Positions 34,272 to 53,083 of a stretch of 64,000 nucleotides of DNA are shown piece by piece. A model generated the notes under the pieces. That model had not been told where the DNA came from. It saw nothing but the letters and a program-made list of their open reading frames with translations, and ran no database searches. Made by a program: the position numbers and the translations under genes. The DNA comes from Coriolopsis trogii (Eukaryota > Basidiomycota > Agaricomycetes > Polyporales > Polyporaceae). The stretch covers positions 1,275,001 through 1,339,000 of the forward strand of contig JAHYIO010000005.1 in NCBI GenBank assembly GCA_020543525.1, given 5' to 3'. The number at the start of each line of letters is the position of its first letter. Positions within the stretch are counted from its first letter, which is position 1.

Positions 34272-35867
34272 CACAGTGGCGGTCAAACAAAATGCCCGCC
34301 CCCAAAATCATATACTTCCTCATTATGTACATATGTTCTGAGTTAGTAAATATATGCATATACATGCATGTAGAGAAACATTACCATATAACCTTATTGC
34401 ATACAGTCCCTCAGCCTGCAAGCATGAGAAAACGAGGGCACTTATTTTGGTGCCTGCCAGTGCACAAGCCTCTGCTGCATTCCTCCTCTTGTTCTCCGCC
34501 AACAACAGCCACTATCACTACACCACTTTAATATCTTGCATCACCCCCTTTTACACTTCTTGTCTATACTTATGGTCAAGTGCACACCCACCAAGCAAGC
34601 CTGCATCACCCTTCATAACCCTATCTATAGTTCCCCCCAGTCCTTCACAGAGATTGCCTGCCTGCTCAAGCTGGATCGTCGGACGGTCTTCTGGTATGTG
34701 GCACAGCATGCACAGAACCCCGACTATTACTACTACACACCCCGTCCTGGCCGACCTTGTGTTCTTTCCTCTCAAAACACCCGTTATGCTGCCCTTGCTA
34801 TCAGAAGAGGGTCTGCTTGTGATGCAACTGACACTCAGCACCAGCTGTTGCCTGATGTCAGTGTCCACACTGTACATCGAAGGCTTTGTGAGCAGGGCCT
34901 CTATGGGCGGGTGCGGCAGGCCAAGCTGTATCTCAAGCCGATCCATGTAGAGAAGCGGAAGAAGTGGGTGGAGGAGCATGCAGATTGGGGGTTGGATCAG
35001 TGGAAGGGTATATGGTTCTCAGACGAGACAAAGGTTAATCTCTTTAGCTCAGATAGGAGGCAGTACTGCCGTAGAAGGGTTGGGGAGGAATTCCTGGACA
35101 GGAATGTGAAGAAGAAGATTAAGCATGGTGGAGGCAGTTTAATGGTCTGAGGATTCATCACTCCTTCTGGTGTCGGTCGCCTACACTGGATCATAGGGAA
35201 CATGGACTCAGAACAGTACTGCTCTATCTTGGAGCAGTCTCTCCTGGGTACCATTCAAGACTACTCCTCTTCCTCTGGCTCGTTCCTCCTCTAGCAGGAC
35301 AACAATTCAAAACATCGATTAAAGTCTATGCAGTGCTGGTTATGTGACCACAACATTCCCCTGTTGGACTAGCCTCCCAACTCACCTGACATGAACATCA
35401 TAGAGCATGTCTGGAGCCAGCTCAAGCTTTGTCTCAGCAAGCATCGCCCTCTTTATTCAGAATCTGGACCAGTTATGGGAGGCGGTGCAGCAGGAGTAGT
35501 ATGGACTTAATACTTCTTACATTCAGCAGCTTTATGAGACTCTTCCTGATTGTGTACACTCTCTTAGAGCTGCTCATGGCTCTCATACATGGTACTAGAC
35601 TAGCCGTAGTTTTGTGCTGATTTTATTCCAATTTTTTGTTTACTTGTACTGCACTACTTAGGGTAGTAAAATCACAGTCATTCAATTCTTACTTACACAA
35701 CCCCTTCAATTCAGTCTCAAACTATATGGTTCTTTTTGTGCATGATAGACCATATGATAAGCTATAATTATGCAACAAAAGATATTCTTCAATATATGTA
35801 TCTGCATGGGAAATACTTAATCTTTGCGTGCAAAGCACAGCAGGCATTATTTTTGACCGCCACTGTA
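34272..35867 (+). mobile_element. Tc1/mariner transposon copy 1, both ends present (1,596 bp)
   Basis: The left TIR CACAGTGGCGGTCAAACA and the right TIR, reverse-complemented TACAGTGGCGGTCAAAAAT, are flanked by the TA target duplication. It sits inside the gypsy reverse transcriptase, between FSA and NNIFKDL. It is the best preserved member of this family in the window. Confidence 0.9.
34536..35515 (+). pseudogene. Tc1/mariner transposase, disrupted
   Basis: An open frame from 34,536 to 35,150 encodes an N-terminal HTH region (SFTEIACLLKLDRRTVFWYV, then the RPGRP linker) and the first catalytic block WKGIWFSDETKVNLF. After a stop at 35,150 the frame continues with FITPSGVGRLHWI, a second-Asp block QDNNSKH preceded by a stop, and PPNSPDMNIIEHVWSQLK preceded by a stop where Trp is usual. 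The stops fit G-to-A changes at Trp codons. The family is clear; the copy is inactive as it stands. Confidence 0.85.
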
Positions 35868-36150
35868 TATGCAGAGAATGTGCTAGGCAAGTTTGAGAGT
35901 CCAAAGAATATGACATTTGGTTTGAAAGGCTGCAGTTTATTACAACTGCTGCCTTCTACTCATCACCATTTTTGATGCAAATGTTGTTGTATTCCCACCA
36001 GATGTCAACTTTTGTTGAAGATCTTGATATTTTTCAGGCAATCAACCAGTTCGAAGATCAGCAGAAGTTCCTCCTTATTATAAACATTGATACTATAAAG
36101 GCTGTTCTACTCATATATAAGGTTTATGTAGATTCAAAGGAATACTAACT

Positions 36151-36502
36151 GATGACTGGAGACATGTCAGGTCATCAAGTGACCACAGTCTTCTAAACCT
36201 TGTTGTTTTGCATACATCCAGAACAACTTCAATAAGGATCAATAACACCCAACAATACAGATTATTGTTGAGACCAAACAAGGCTCTCACAGTTCAGTGA
36301 GATATTCTCATGGAGAGAACTCTCGTACTCTTGAAACCTGAGTGGGATGATACCCAGGGTTCTCATGTTTTGTCTGCAAGCCCAAAAACAGCAGATTACT
36401 GTTAACAATCGTGAGGATTAGAAGTTCATACTAAGTTTCACAGGATAACAGTCTATGATCAGCAAGTGTACCCTACAAGCCACTCAAGGTCCGACTCCCT
36501 CA
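36151..36502. other. Boundary between repeat region and gene island
   Basis: No gene is supported. Base composition changes sharply near 36,450 from CpG-poor to CpG-rich. Confidence 0.6.
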
Positions 36503-38496
36503 TCATGACGCCAGACTCTCCAACTCCCGATGGATTGAGAACGAGATCCTCCTCTGGGTCTTCGCCGCTCTCCGTCCTCCCGTTGTCCTATAGCGTCGCA
36601 TACACTCAGCACCACGAAAACACCATTCACAGCAGACCAGGACTTACCTCTGCTCCTGACAAACAAACGTATCCGGCGCACCCTCCCACTCGTCCAACAC
36701 ATCGAGCTTGCCTGCCTCCTTGTCTTCTTCCCGGTCCGGCGGCCCGAAGAGATCAAGCGCAAGCTGCGTATGCGACACGCCCGCGTACGTCGTGACACAT
36801 CTCGGGTTCACCAAGATCCTCGCCGCAAGGAACACGGCGTTGGGGATGGTCAACCTCGGCGGGTCCGCGTTCGCATACGGGTCTGGCGGATCCATGACGG
36901 GGAGGTCCGACGCATCGTAATCCGAGCCCGCGTTGGCGTCGGCATCATCCTGCGCCTTTGGTTTGTCCGCTTGGCGAGGCGCGAGAGGCTCGCCTTCCTC
37001 GGGCTCCTGCGCGGGAGCTGGATCACGTTTCCGTTTCGCGTTCGGGGCGTTGGAGGTAGACTGGGCGGTGGCCGCAGCGCCTTCAGACTCGAAGTCCTTC
37101 ACATCCTCCTTCGCCTTCCATACCCAAAGATCGCGACAGAACCAGGCTTGCGTACTGTCAAGACATGGCGCATCCGGATCTCGTTCCGGAACGTCGCCGT
37201 GGTTGGCGGTAGAGTTGTAGAAGTCCGTCCCAGAGCGGTAAACAATACCTTCGTAGTAAGACTGCGCAGGATCGACGATATGGGTACCAGATTCGCAACA
37301 AAAGACTTGAAAGGGAAGATGCTGCGTGTAGCGCTGAGCACTGGTAGGGTCGCGCGGCGGTACAGACGTGAGAGACGACTCGGAGATGGCTGAAGACTTT
37401 GACTGACGGAACTGGTCACCGTTGATGTCCCGTGTTCGCCAACTGGAATACTGCATCAGCTTGAGACGGCCTGGATTGCCAAGACATCCACCTACCGGTC
37501 AGAGAAGATGAAGAAACCGTTATGTTCGGCCCAGTCCATGCCGCAAACCATGGCAGCATCGTTCGCCACGCTGACTTTGATTGTTTCGAGGATGTCATTC
37601 GGGCATGTGAAGCCCTTAAGCCAGATGACCCGATGGAATTTGATGCCCCTCCGGTCTCGCAGTTCGTGAAGGGGTTCAAGAACAAGGTTACGGGTGTAAG
37701 CCTCCTCGAGGGGATAGTAGGCAGCAGAGGGGTCTTCGGTCATACCGGGCACGCGACGTATCCGGAAGGGCACGCCTAGGAGAGTAAGGACAGCCTCGCA
37801 CAGATCCGTTAGAGTCTCTGTAGAGTCTGAAGAGTCGTAGTCGAGCATGGAAACGAAAATGTTTGAGGGTCCAAGACGCTTAGCAAGCTGGACGATGACG
37901 GCGAGCTGGTCTGTGAGGAAGTGGTCTGCGGAGTGGATGACCATGCCGACATAGTACAGGTGGTTCTGGCGAGCGAGATCCTCATATGCGTCCTCGTACT
38001 TGTTCTGACCGAACGGGCGTGTAAGAGTCGGACAAAGAGCGGCGACCCATCCATTTAGGGTGAGCAACTGTTCGATAGCGGAGAGGACGGATTGCTCGTC
38101 CATGTGTGATGTCTCGTGGCTCAGGATGCTAGAGTGGGTTAGTCATGGGGAAGATAAGAAGAGTAATCGCAACCAGGGTACTTACTATGGCTTCTGAAAC
38201 CTTTCCCAATAATCCTCCACGCCGTGGTCAATCATGTCCGAGAAGAGGTCAGGTCTGTCATCCCTGCCCATTCGAACTTGAAGAAACTCGTGCTTCCTTG
38301 CGTCTAGTTGCTTGTCGGAACGTGTGACGAGATCAAGGACATTCTGTTTACGGATCTCCTTTGGGTCTGCGGGACGATAGAAGGAAGAGACAGTGGATGT
38401 GTCTGAAGGCGAAGCCACGAGAAGCTTGAAGAGGAGACCGAGAGCTGCGAAGATGAGGACACGGACGATGGTCCGTCTGCGTATGACGAGCGCCAT
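36503..38496 (-). CDS. Family-69 glycosyltransferase (CAP59-like, type II membrane protein)
   Basis: Exons 38496-38186, 38128-37496, 37442-36648 and 36587-36503 splice to 607 aa. The start was chosen because RRRTIVRVLIFAALGLLFKLLVAS then forms an N-terminal signal anchor (residues 6-29). The lumenal domain has the CAP59-type pattern: FGQNKYEDAYEDLA, SNIFVSMLDYDSSDST (about 193-206, a DxD-like site) and HRVIWLKG/VAAMVCGMDW-like blocks. Then come QVFCCESGTHIVDP, WFCRDLWVWK, INPRCVTTYAGVSH-type and a C-terminal WEGAPDTFVCQEQR. In Cryptococcus, CAP59 relatives act in capsule and mannan synthesis; here an alpha-mannosyltransferase role in the Golgi is inferred. Exon 3 holds a low-complexity Glu/Asp/Pro insert (about residues 400-460). 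The last exon is short and least certain; an alternative acceptor exists 12 bp upstream. Confidence 0.85.
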
Positions 38497-38730
38497 CGAG
38501 GCGGCCGTTGCAGCTGCTGGGCCTTTTCGATGTGTGGAGGAGGAAGAGGAGGCGGAGAGGAGCAGGAGGGAGGGGGAGAGGAAGAGGAGAGAGTTGCGCG
38601 GAGAGAGCGGAACGCGCGCACAAGAGCCGCTCAGCCTTGGAAGAGCTGTCCACAACAGGCGCCCATATTCAAAATTGCGCGTCAAAGTACGCGAAACATA
38701 GCAAAACATATAACATGTCAACCAAGAAAG
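38497..38730. promoter_or_regulatory. Upstream region of the glycosyltransferase gene / tail of nbs1
   Basis: A 234-bp gap between the nbs1 stop and the glycosyltransferase start on the same strand. It is CT-rich on the minus strand, as is usual before fungal start codons. No specific site was recognised. Confidence 0.4.
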
Positions 38731-41700
38731 CTATCTCCTCGTCCGTGTCCTCGCCCCAAACGCCTTGAACGTCGCCCCGTCATCCGAATCATCATCCACG
38801 ACCACTGCCGGCGCCCTCTTCTTCCGCGTTGTCGCCGCCTTCGCCTGCGTTCCACGCGTCGAAGACTTCAGCGTCCCGCCGCGTTCTTCCTCCGACCTAT
38901 GTCCTCCTTCGTCGTCGGAGCCCATGTGCATCTCGTCGCTCCCATCCTTCTCCTCCTCGATATCAGAGTCGATGAACAGCGGCTGCTTCTGAGACCCTTT
39001 GCCCCGCAACCGGCCACCGCTCTTTGACTGGGTACTCGGTGGCTTGGACGACCTGCTCGAAGCTTTGCTCTTCGACGGCTTCACCACCGTCCGTTCTTCT
39101 TCTTCAGAGTCCGAGACGAGCGATGGACGGTCCTTTCCACTCCGCTGCGTTGACTTCTGAGTCGTGCTACTCTTCGGCTGCGACTGAGACTGAGACGGAG
39201 GCGGAGCCTGCGAGGCCCCCTTCCAGTACTCTGCAAACAACGGTCAGCCTATGCCCACATTGGCCACCGAGTACACGTACGAGAGCCAATGCCAATGTCG
39301 TTCTCTTCCTCGACAACAAGCTCGACCGGCTGTCGTCGCTCCCCAAAGGCTTTCTGCTCCCACGCAAGTCAGCTAACCTGAAGCTCGCTCACTGCTGCAT
39401 GCCACTCACCCTCCTGAACTTCTTGAAATCTGGCCGGCCCTGCCACTCCAGTCTGCCCTCTCCGCGTCTCAAAAGGTCCCTCGATCCCGTCTCCCTATAC
39501 AACGGCATCTCCATCACGACCATGAAGTTGCCCCTCACATCCCCATCATCGCCGAACTCCTCCAGGACCTTGAACACTTCGTCTTCCCTCTCCCTCTCCA
39601 GATCCGGCTTCGAAATCTTCAAGTTGTTGAAATCGCGGTCGAACGTATCCTCCGTCTTCTTGCCCCGCTTCGTAGACGCCACCGCCTTGAGGAACGCGTC
39701 GTCCTTGTCGGGCTCACCCGCCTTCGCCTGCGTCGCCTTCTTTGTCGCCGGCTTCGGCTTCACATACACCTGCGACTGCGCCATATCCACGCGCGTGACG
39801 ACCTGAGACATCGGCTTCTGGCTCTTGCTCGGCGGCGGGCGCTCAGACTCGTCGTCTCCAACAGCCTCTTCGTCCGTCCGTCTCCGCGTCTTCGGGGGCG
39901 CCTCGTCCTCCATGACCACGTCCTCATCCTGAGTCTTCCGCTTCGTTCCCCTGGCTTGCGTCTGACTCTCGCTGACAGCCATGGAGCCCGTCGCACTCTC
40001 CTCTTCCTCCTCCACAACCGGTCCTAACGTCCCACTCGGTCCTGTGCCAGTTCTCGAGCTCATCCCGGTCCTCAACGTCCTCCCGGTCCTACCTCCAGTC
40101 TGCGTCGCGAAGGTGACAGACGGCTCGTACTGCGTGATACTCTCCGCGCCCGCATGCTGGCTGGCGTACTCTTCCAGATTCATGGACGATATCTTGTCTG
40201 GGTCTGCCGAGTCAAACAACGCCCTGTACTTCTTCAGCGGCGGCTCCTCGGCTTCTGGGATAAGAACGTCCTCGGACACAGGGAACAGTTGACTGGCTAC
40301 CGACGCAGCTTGCGTGCCAACCCGTCGCTTAAGCCGAGACGGCCGTGATGGTGTCGGTGGCTATGGATGCGGAAGTGAGCGAGTGTCGTCTTCTCCGGTC
40401 ACAATGCACGACTTACGACTGAGGTTTCCGCTTTCCGGACAGGTTCTTGCGATGCCGAGGGTTCTTCGGATGCTCGTCCTGCGTTACTGTCTAGGTCCAT
40501 ACTGTCATCGTTGTCCAAGACTGCCTTGGCACGGGCTCTCCGAACCAGTGTCTGTGCAGAGACCCTGTGAGCTATCAATAGTCTACCTGCACATAAGAGG
40601 GCATACCCGTCGTGGGGCACTCTGTTCTGACGGAGGGGGTTCGACAACGACAGGTTCCGGCATCGGTTCAGGAGCTGCCGCAGGAGGTGACGGCGCCCGG
40701 GATGATGCCCTCGACGTCGCTCGGCGAGGAAGTCTACGTTTAGGAGCCGTTTGCGACGGAGGTTCAGGTTCAGGTTCATGTGCAGCAGGGCCCGAGATGG
40801 CATTGCTTTGAACAACCGAGGGCTCGTCTTCATACGTATTCGGTATGACATCGGGAAGTACGGACTCTTGAGGAGCTGCAGATACAACTGAGTTTGTAAA
40901 CCGCTACGAGAGTTGCAGAACGCACCATCTTCGGCACCGCTCACAGCGTCGACATAGGAGATATCCGCGCACACAACGGCCTCTACAAGCTTTCCCGGAG
41001 GAACAAACCTCACTTCGAAGCTACGGCCGTCAGTGAGTTGAATCGACCAGTAGCGAGGCTACACACCTCCTCGCTTCGTCGACCAGATCCTGCCACCCTT
41101 CCTTCCCGACAGCAGCGACGACATCATCCTGCGTGGCCACGGGCACAATCGTAGCCCCCCTGGCCTTTCCCTTGCTCAAGACTTGCCTCAAGCCATCCTT
41201 CCCCTTCTCGGCTGCAAAGCATTCGTAGTCGCCCTCTCCTCTTCGCACGAGCTCCTTGAGTGCAGCCTGCGCTTCGGCACCCTTCTCTCCGACGAAGATG
41301 AACCTGTGATTCCTGAAAATCCCCGGACGCTCTTCGTTTGGCTCCCACACGCTGTACTTCTTCAGACGAGGGGGTAGGGCAGGCGCGAACGTAGGCCGGA
41401 ATTTGCTGGTGGGAGGAAAGACGAAGTTCTCTTCTAGGGGACTGAGCTCTCCCGTCTCGGCCTGCGCTGAACGCAATATTGACACGAGCCATTCGGGCTT
41501 GACGAGCGTTGCGACAGATATGAGCGACGTTGCAATGGCAGGCGTGAGGGAATATGTAGGAGTCAAGTGATGAGTGACCTCCGGGTGTAAAGTGGGAACA
41601 ATGTGGATTCCTGGCGACCCGGGCTGAGAGCTAGGAGCCTTGGCAGCTGAGCAACGACGCACCTATGGACGCGCACTCCTTGACCGAGATGTGGGACGTG

Positions 41701-42269
41701 CCTTTCCCTGGGACATAGTAGCAGCATACTCTCTCCCAGAGCACCCTACCGCAGCCACTCAGAACCGCGACGGCCGCAGCTAGGAATGCAACTCACCTGA
41801 CATATATGCTCGCAGACAGGTGAACGATATCTCCACTTTCCAGTCCCATGGACGTCTTGCCCTGACAAAGAACACGGGGGGAGGCTAAAGACGGCCGTTC
41901 GACCGGGCGCACCCGGTCAGTCAAATTGTGATAGGTGAGCGCGGGCACGAAGGCCGGGTCGGCCTACGGAGCGCAAACACGTTGAATTGAGCAGGAGACG
42001 GGGCAGCATAGCAGACTGTTTCGCACGTACCGCCTGCTCCTCGGTACATTCTGCAACGGTGAATAGAGCGTGAAGCTTGGAGATCGCCTTGTGCTTGATC
42101 TGTAAATGTTGGTCCTTTCTCCCCAGACGGTATTCTCGTCCTGATTTCAACAGTTTGCTCTCTATTTTCGCACAGAACCCATGAGAGAATGTCTGGCGGG
42201 GAGTCCATAGCACTCACTGTCAGGAGGGGCCTCTCCTTCCTCGTCAAATGGTCCAATAACGATCCACAT
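38731..42269 (-). CDS. nbs1: Nbs1 (nibrin), MRN double-strand break repair complex subunit
   Basis: Eleven exons (42269-42218, 42161-42031, 41963-41797, 41745-41663, 41610-41067, 41020-40926, 40875-40607, 40551-40417, 40360-39410, 39353-39281, 39230-38731) give 999 aa. The start MWIVIGPFDEEGE is the nibrin N-terminus. An FHA domain has G31-R32 and S45xxH48 (residues 1-115). BRCT 1 follows (VTHHL...VKPEWLVSIL, about 150-185), then a nibrin-type second BRCT (HRFIFVGEKG to SFEVRFVPPGKLVEAVV, about 225-290). The middle is acidic and Ser/Pro-rich. The Mre11-binding block FKKFRRKAFGERRQPVEL to YWKG spans about 742-778. The C-terminus ends in an acidic DDDSDDGATFKAF motif that could be the Tel1/ATM-binding FxF/Y signal (inference). 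It acts in the nucleus with Mre11 and Rad50. Splice phases all agree. It is divergent from the KDM4-like gene. Confidence 0.9.
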
Positions 42270-42925
42270 TGCGCGAGTCGGGGAAGCGTTGTCGACAGGG
42301 TGAGACGTTACTTGTTGCCTTGAACCGTTGCTCACATAGAGAAAGTCGCAATGACCAGGAAAGCGCGAGAGCTGGGGCCAAGAAAGAGAGAAAGAGTCCA
42401 AGTCGGACGCGTCGCGACGCGTCCAAGTCACACGCGACGTGGTTCAAGCGCCCGCACTCGTTCACTCATGTAACTCGAAGCTGTAATACTATACAATACC
42501 CCGAGTTTACTACTATAGGTCCAAGACAAACCGCTCCTAGGGAGACACAGCGGAGACTCCTTCTGTTCATAGAGTCGTTTGTTTTACGCAGGCTGGAACA
42601 GGATCAAGACAGATCGAGACAAAGTCTGGACTGATGCAGTAGGAGGAGCAGGTGTCGTGCTGGGATGAGGACGTTGCCAGATACGGTGCTTACCTCAGCG
42701 GGGCGGGGACGAGGGAGACGCTCGGGCGAGAGAGAGTGGCTGGGACGCGGGCGGACGCCGACAACAGTCCCCTCGCCTCCTCCCTCGACGCCCTCGTCCG
42801 TCTCCCACCATCCACGACCGCTCTCGACACACAGACCCTATCATTATCACGGCTTCAACCACACTTTCGCGCCCAGGCCAGGTTTCCAACATCGCCCGGT
42901 CCTTGCAACGCGCACCTCGGACCTA
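42270..42925. promoter_or_regulatory. Shared upstream region of nbs1 (-) and the KDM4-like gene (+)
   Basis: 656 bp between two divergent start codons. CT-rich tracts precede the plus-strand start. No TATA box or named operator was identified. Confidence 0.5.
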
Positions 42926-47132
<4,207 letters not shown>

Positions 47133-47802
47133 AGATGAACTCGCTTAATTGTGTTATAGTGTAATATGTTGACTGTACTTACTGGCTCGCGTTGGGTCGA
47201 AGGACAGCCTATAGTTATGTTCAGCCGGACCGGAACTATTGGACAGTGAATATCACTGTTTGGCCTGTTTTGTTATACACACCTTCAATAGTGAAAGAGC
47301 GTGCTTGTCTTCTGTGTGCGAATCGTCTTCGATCGTCTCCGTCCATATCTCAGGGCCTGCTGTTGGCCCGCTCATTCGCGCCGGGCTATTCCTCAGTCAC
47401 AGAGCGCATTCTTCCCTTCTAATGAATAGCAGGTTTTACATGCATTGCGTGTTTTCCCTTCCCAAAAAGTGCTTACAGATTGTCTGCAATTGTACCAATT
47501 CCTTATACGCACCGTCCACGAGCTCAGCACACATGTCCAGTCGAAAGGATGAAGCAGATGAAAGGTTGCAGGTCATGTCTATCCACATCACTTATCCCAG
47601 GAGCCAAGCGCCCGTACAGGCTCGCCCCGCAGTTGTATACATGAAGGTAACTTGAAGTAGGCTACAGCGACTACTTTACATCTTGTAACGAACCATCTTC
47701 CTACAACAATCGCTGCACACATGAGCATGTTTGCATTCCCACACACTCACCCTCTATGCTCCTGATCGAACATACGAACACGCACGCGGCCGGCCGCGCA
47801 CC
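47133..47802. other. Convergent intergenic region
   Basis: 670 bp between the ends of two convergent genes. Both 3' UTRs and poly(A) sites must lie here. No further gene is supported; a 138-codon open frame at 47,239-47,655 lacks any recognisable feature. Confidence 0.5.
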
Positions 47803-50078
47803 TCACTCCTCCAGGAAGAAGTAGTTGCCAGACGCTGTCCGTGCCGATCAGCGCACACATCCACAGACTAAAACGAGAAAAGACGCACCCTTCTGCTCGC
47901 GATCCTTGACGCTGTACTTCTTGTTCACGCGCGGCCGGTAGTTCGTCGGGTCGCGCCGGAACGTGATCTCGAGCGACGCGAGGAACTTGTTCATACCCGT
48001 CAGGAGAGATTGCGGTCTGCGTAGCGGTGGGTCAGTGTGCCGCGTTCTCGGCGTCGGCAGGTGGTCCACTCACGGTGTCGCAGTGGCAGCGATGGCGGGC
48101 TTGCCCTCGAATACGATGACACGGTCCGCGAGGTACGTGGCCATGATGAAATCGTGCTCGATCACGAACGCCGTCTTCTTTGCGTGCAAGATGAATCTAG
48201 AGGTGACTGGTCAATGTCTGGATGTGCGCGACCCCGCACAGCACACTCACCGCTTGATGACCTTGCTGGCGATGATACGTTGCTCAGAGTCGAGGAAACT
48301 GCACATGGTCAGTATAGCACGTCTGGACTGCGGCTCCCGGAAGACACTCACGAGCTCGGTTCGTCAATCAGGTACACGGCTACGTTGGGCTTACCCAACG
48401 CGAGCACGATAGCCACCCTCTGGAGCTCTCCTCCAGACAGCGTTTTGACATCCTGGTCCATAATGGGCTCGATGTTCATCGGCTTGATGACGTCCGTGTT
48501 GAACTGCGGGTGCATGAACGACGCCTTGATGCGCTTCAGCAAGAGCATGCGGACCGTCCCGGGGAAACTGGGAGAGATCGCCTGCGGTTTGAGCGAGACC
48601 GAGAGCGTCTGCTTGTCCGTTTCCTCGTCTGGTGTGTCACCGGCGAGCAGCTTGACAAACGTCGTCTTTCCTGTCCCGTTCTCGCCGAGCATGACGATAA
48701 TCTCCGAGTCGGTGAAGGTGCCAGACTCGACGGTGAGCTTAAAGTTGCCCATCGTCTTGGTCATCGACGGGTAGGAGTAATGGCGAGTCTTGTCGACGAT
48801 GAGTTCCTCGGCGGTCTCGACCATTTTGAAAGACAGCGATTCCTCACGGAATCGGAGATTTTCGGTGGGAATGAAACCGTCGAGGAAGATGTTGATGCCT
48901 GTAGACGATGAGCGACAGCGCCGGGAGGCAAGAGTGGACGAGAGCTACCTTCACGGACAGAGTAGGGCATGGTGACGACACCGTACATAGACGGCTTGCC
49001 GTAGAGACAGCAGACAAAGTCGGATAGATAATCGAGGACGGACAAGTCGTGTTCGACGGCGATCACGTAGTTCTGGGGAGTCAGGAGTTCGCGGATGACC
49101 TCGGCAGCCTTCAGACGTTGCCTGATGTCGAGGTAGGAAGAGGGCTCGTCGAACATATACACATCGGCGCGCTGTATGCAGGACATGGCGATGGCAAACC
49201 GCTGGAGCTCACCACCAGAGAGTTGGGCAATTTCACGGGTCAGGACGTCGTTCAGCTCGAGGTCATCACACATCTTCTGCTTATTGTCGCGCTCCATTTT
49301 GCCGTCGAGCATCTGAGAGACGGTGAGGGGGCCCTTGACGGCCTTTGGTATGTGATCTACGTATTGTGGCTTGATGAGGGCCTTGAGGTTGTCCTCAAGG
49401 ACCTTTGTGAAGTAGTTCTGGAGCTCTGAGCCACGGAAATACTTGAGGATCTCTTGCCAATCTGGGGGATCCTGATGGAGGTAGGTCAGATATACCGGGC
49501 ACCAAAACTTGAAGGGGACGGCGGACATCGTAGCGACCGAGGTTTGGCTTGAGCTTGCCGGCGAGGATCTTGAGAGCTGTGCTCTTTCCGATACCGTTTG
49601 TGCCGACGAGACCGAGGACCTGGCCTGGTCTTGGTGTGGGCAGACGGTGAAGCTTGAAGGCGTTGGCGGTATAGCGGTGGGTGACCTCGGAGTCGAGATT
49701 TGTGGGAAGGTTGATGATGGCAATGGCCTCAAACGGGCACCTGGATGGAATGAGGGAGAGCTGGACAGGGAAGGCGGGCGGGGACGCACTTCTTTACGCA
49801 GATACCACAGCCGATGCAGAGGAATTCAGAGATGAAGGCGATCTTGTCGGAGGGTTTGACCTCAATACAGAGCTTTCCTAGGAGGAACGATTAGGAGTGA
49901 GGAGACAGGGATGGGGTGGTATGTACCCATTTTGACTACGGGACATGACTGTCGATGGATGAGGACAAGAGTAACTGGGAGGAGATAGGGAGCGGACCTT
50001 TTTGCATTCCTGTGCGCATCGCTTTGGTTTGCATCGGTTGGAGTCTACGATGGCCACCCGCGTGATCTTGTCTGCCAT
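47803..50078 (-). CDS. rli1: ABCE1/Rli1 ribosome-recycling ATPase
   Basis: Ten exons (50078-49998, 49948-49927, 49877-49790, 49740-49527, 49471-48949, 48898-48352, 48298-48251, 48196-48074, 48016-47889, 47834-47803) give 601 aa, the normal family length. The N-terminus has the two 4Fe-4S motifs ([15 protein letters not shown] and [13 protein letters not shown]). ABC domain 1 has [21 protein letters not shown] and VYMFDEPSS; domain 2 has [21 protein letters not shown] and VYLIDEPSS. The hinge and C-terminus ([24 protein letters not shown], ending SGNYFFLEE) are typical. It splits 80S ribosomes after termination and acts in initiation, in the cytoplasm. Introns 1 and 4 both begin GTCCGC, an unusual donor; the frame and protein conservation support them. 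It is divergent from mef1. Confidence 0.95.
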
Positions 50079-50332
50079 GTCTGGGGGTGGTGGTGGTGGT
50101 GAGGGAGGAGGAGGAGGCCATGGCAGGCTCAGACTGGGAGGCCAAAATTACTGCACGTGACCGAGGAATGGCCCGGCGCGGATTGGCCGGCGGGGCGTCT
50201 AAATTTCCCGACGTGGACGGGCAGCGGCGGCCAGAGACTCGCCTCAGCCAGCTTGGTCTCAGCCACGACTCACCGCCCTCACCGCCCTCATCGCTGCTCG
50301 TCGTCGGCGACGCAGTGAGCTCCCCTGCGAAG
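50079..50332. promoter_or_regulatory. Bidirectional promoter region of rli1 and mef1
   Basis: Only 254 bp separate the start codons of two divergent translation genes, so both promoters must overlap here. The sequence next to the rli1 start is a CCA/CAC repeat (GGTGGTGGTGGTG on plus). No TATA box was seen. Confidence 0.55.

Positions 50333-53083
<2,751 letters not shown>

Larger units (their letters stand above)
32270..36150 (-). mobile_element. Ty3/gypsy retrotransposon relic (reverse transcriptase, RNase H, integrase)
   Basis: Reading leftward: RT start (ELLLIFELVDCLKNIKIF, then WWEYNN/GVQQHLHQK and FFGLSNLPSTFSA, 36,090-35,870); RT continuation FKDLIVEGKLTIYFNNIFILSNDL (34,255-34,170, canonical YLDDILIFS); connection KKHDLFCKLEQCKFEVLEVEYL to FIGFANFYHH; RNase H region QWGDKEQAAFDKLKNSI to YKSYNKEILMI (33,230-32,985); integrase zinc finger KVYMPKDTALCVEIIKVYHNLLLAGHTGQFKTLELV (about 32,530-32,350). 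RNase H before integrase defines gypsy. The relic is broken by stops, a 623-bp insert and a complete mariner. Confidence 0.8.

Noticed and set aside
42665..42925. Upstream in-frame ATG (42,665) as start of the KDM4-like gene
   Set aside because: It would add an unconserved, biased 87-residue leader; MSQ at 42,926 lies close to JmjN. It cannot be excluded without transcripts.
47239..47655. 138-codon open frame between KDM4-like gene and rli1
   Set aside because: It lies in the shared 3' region with no recognisable domain or splice pattern.
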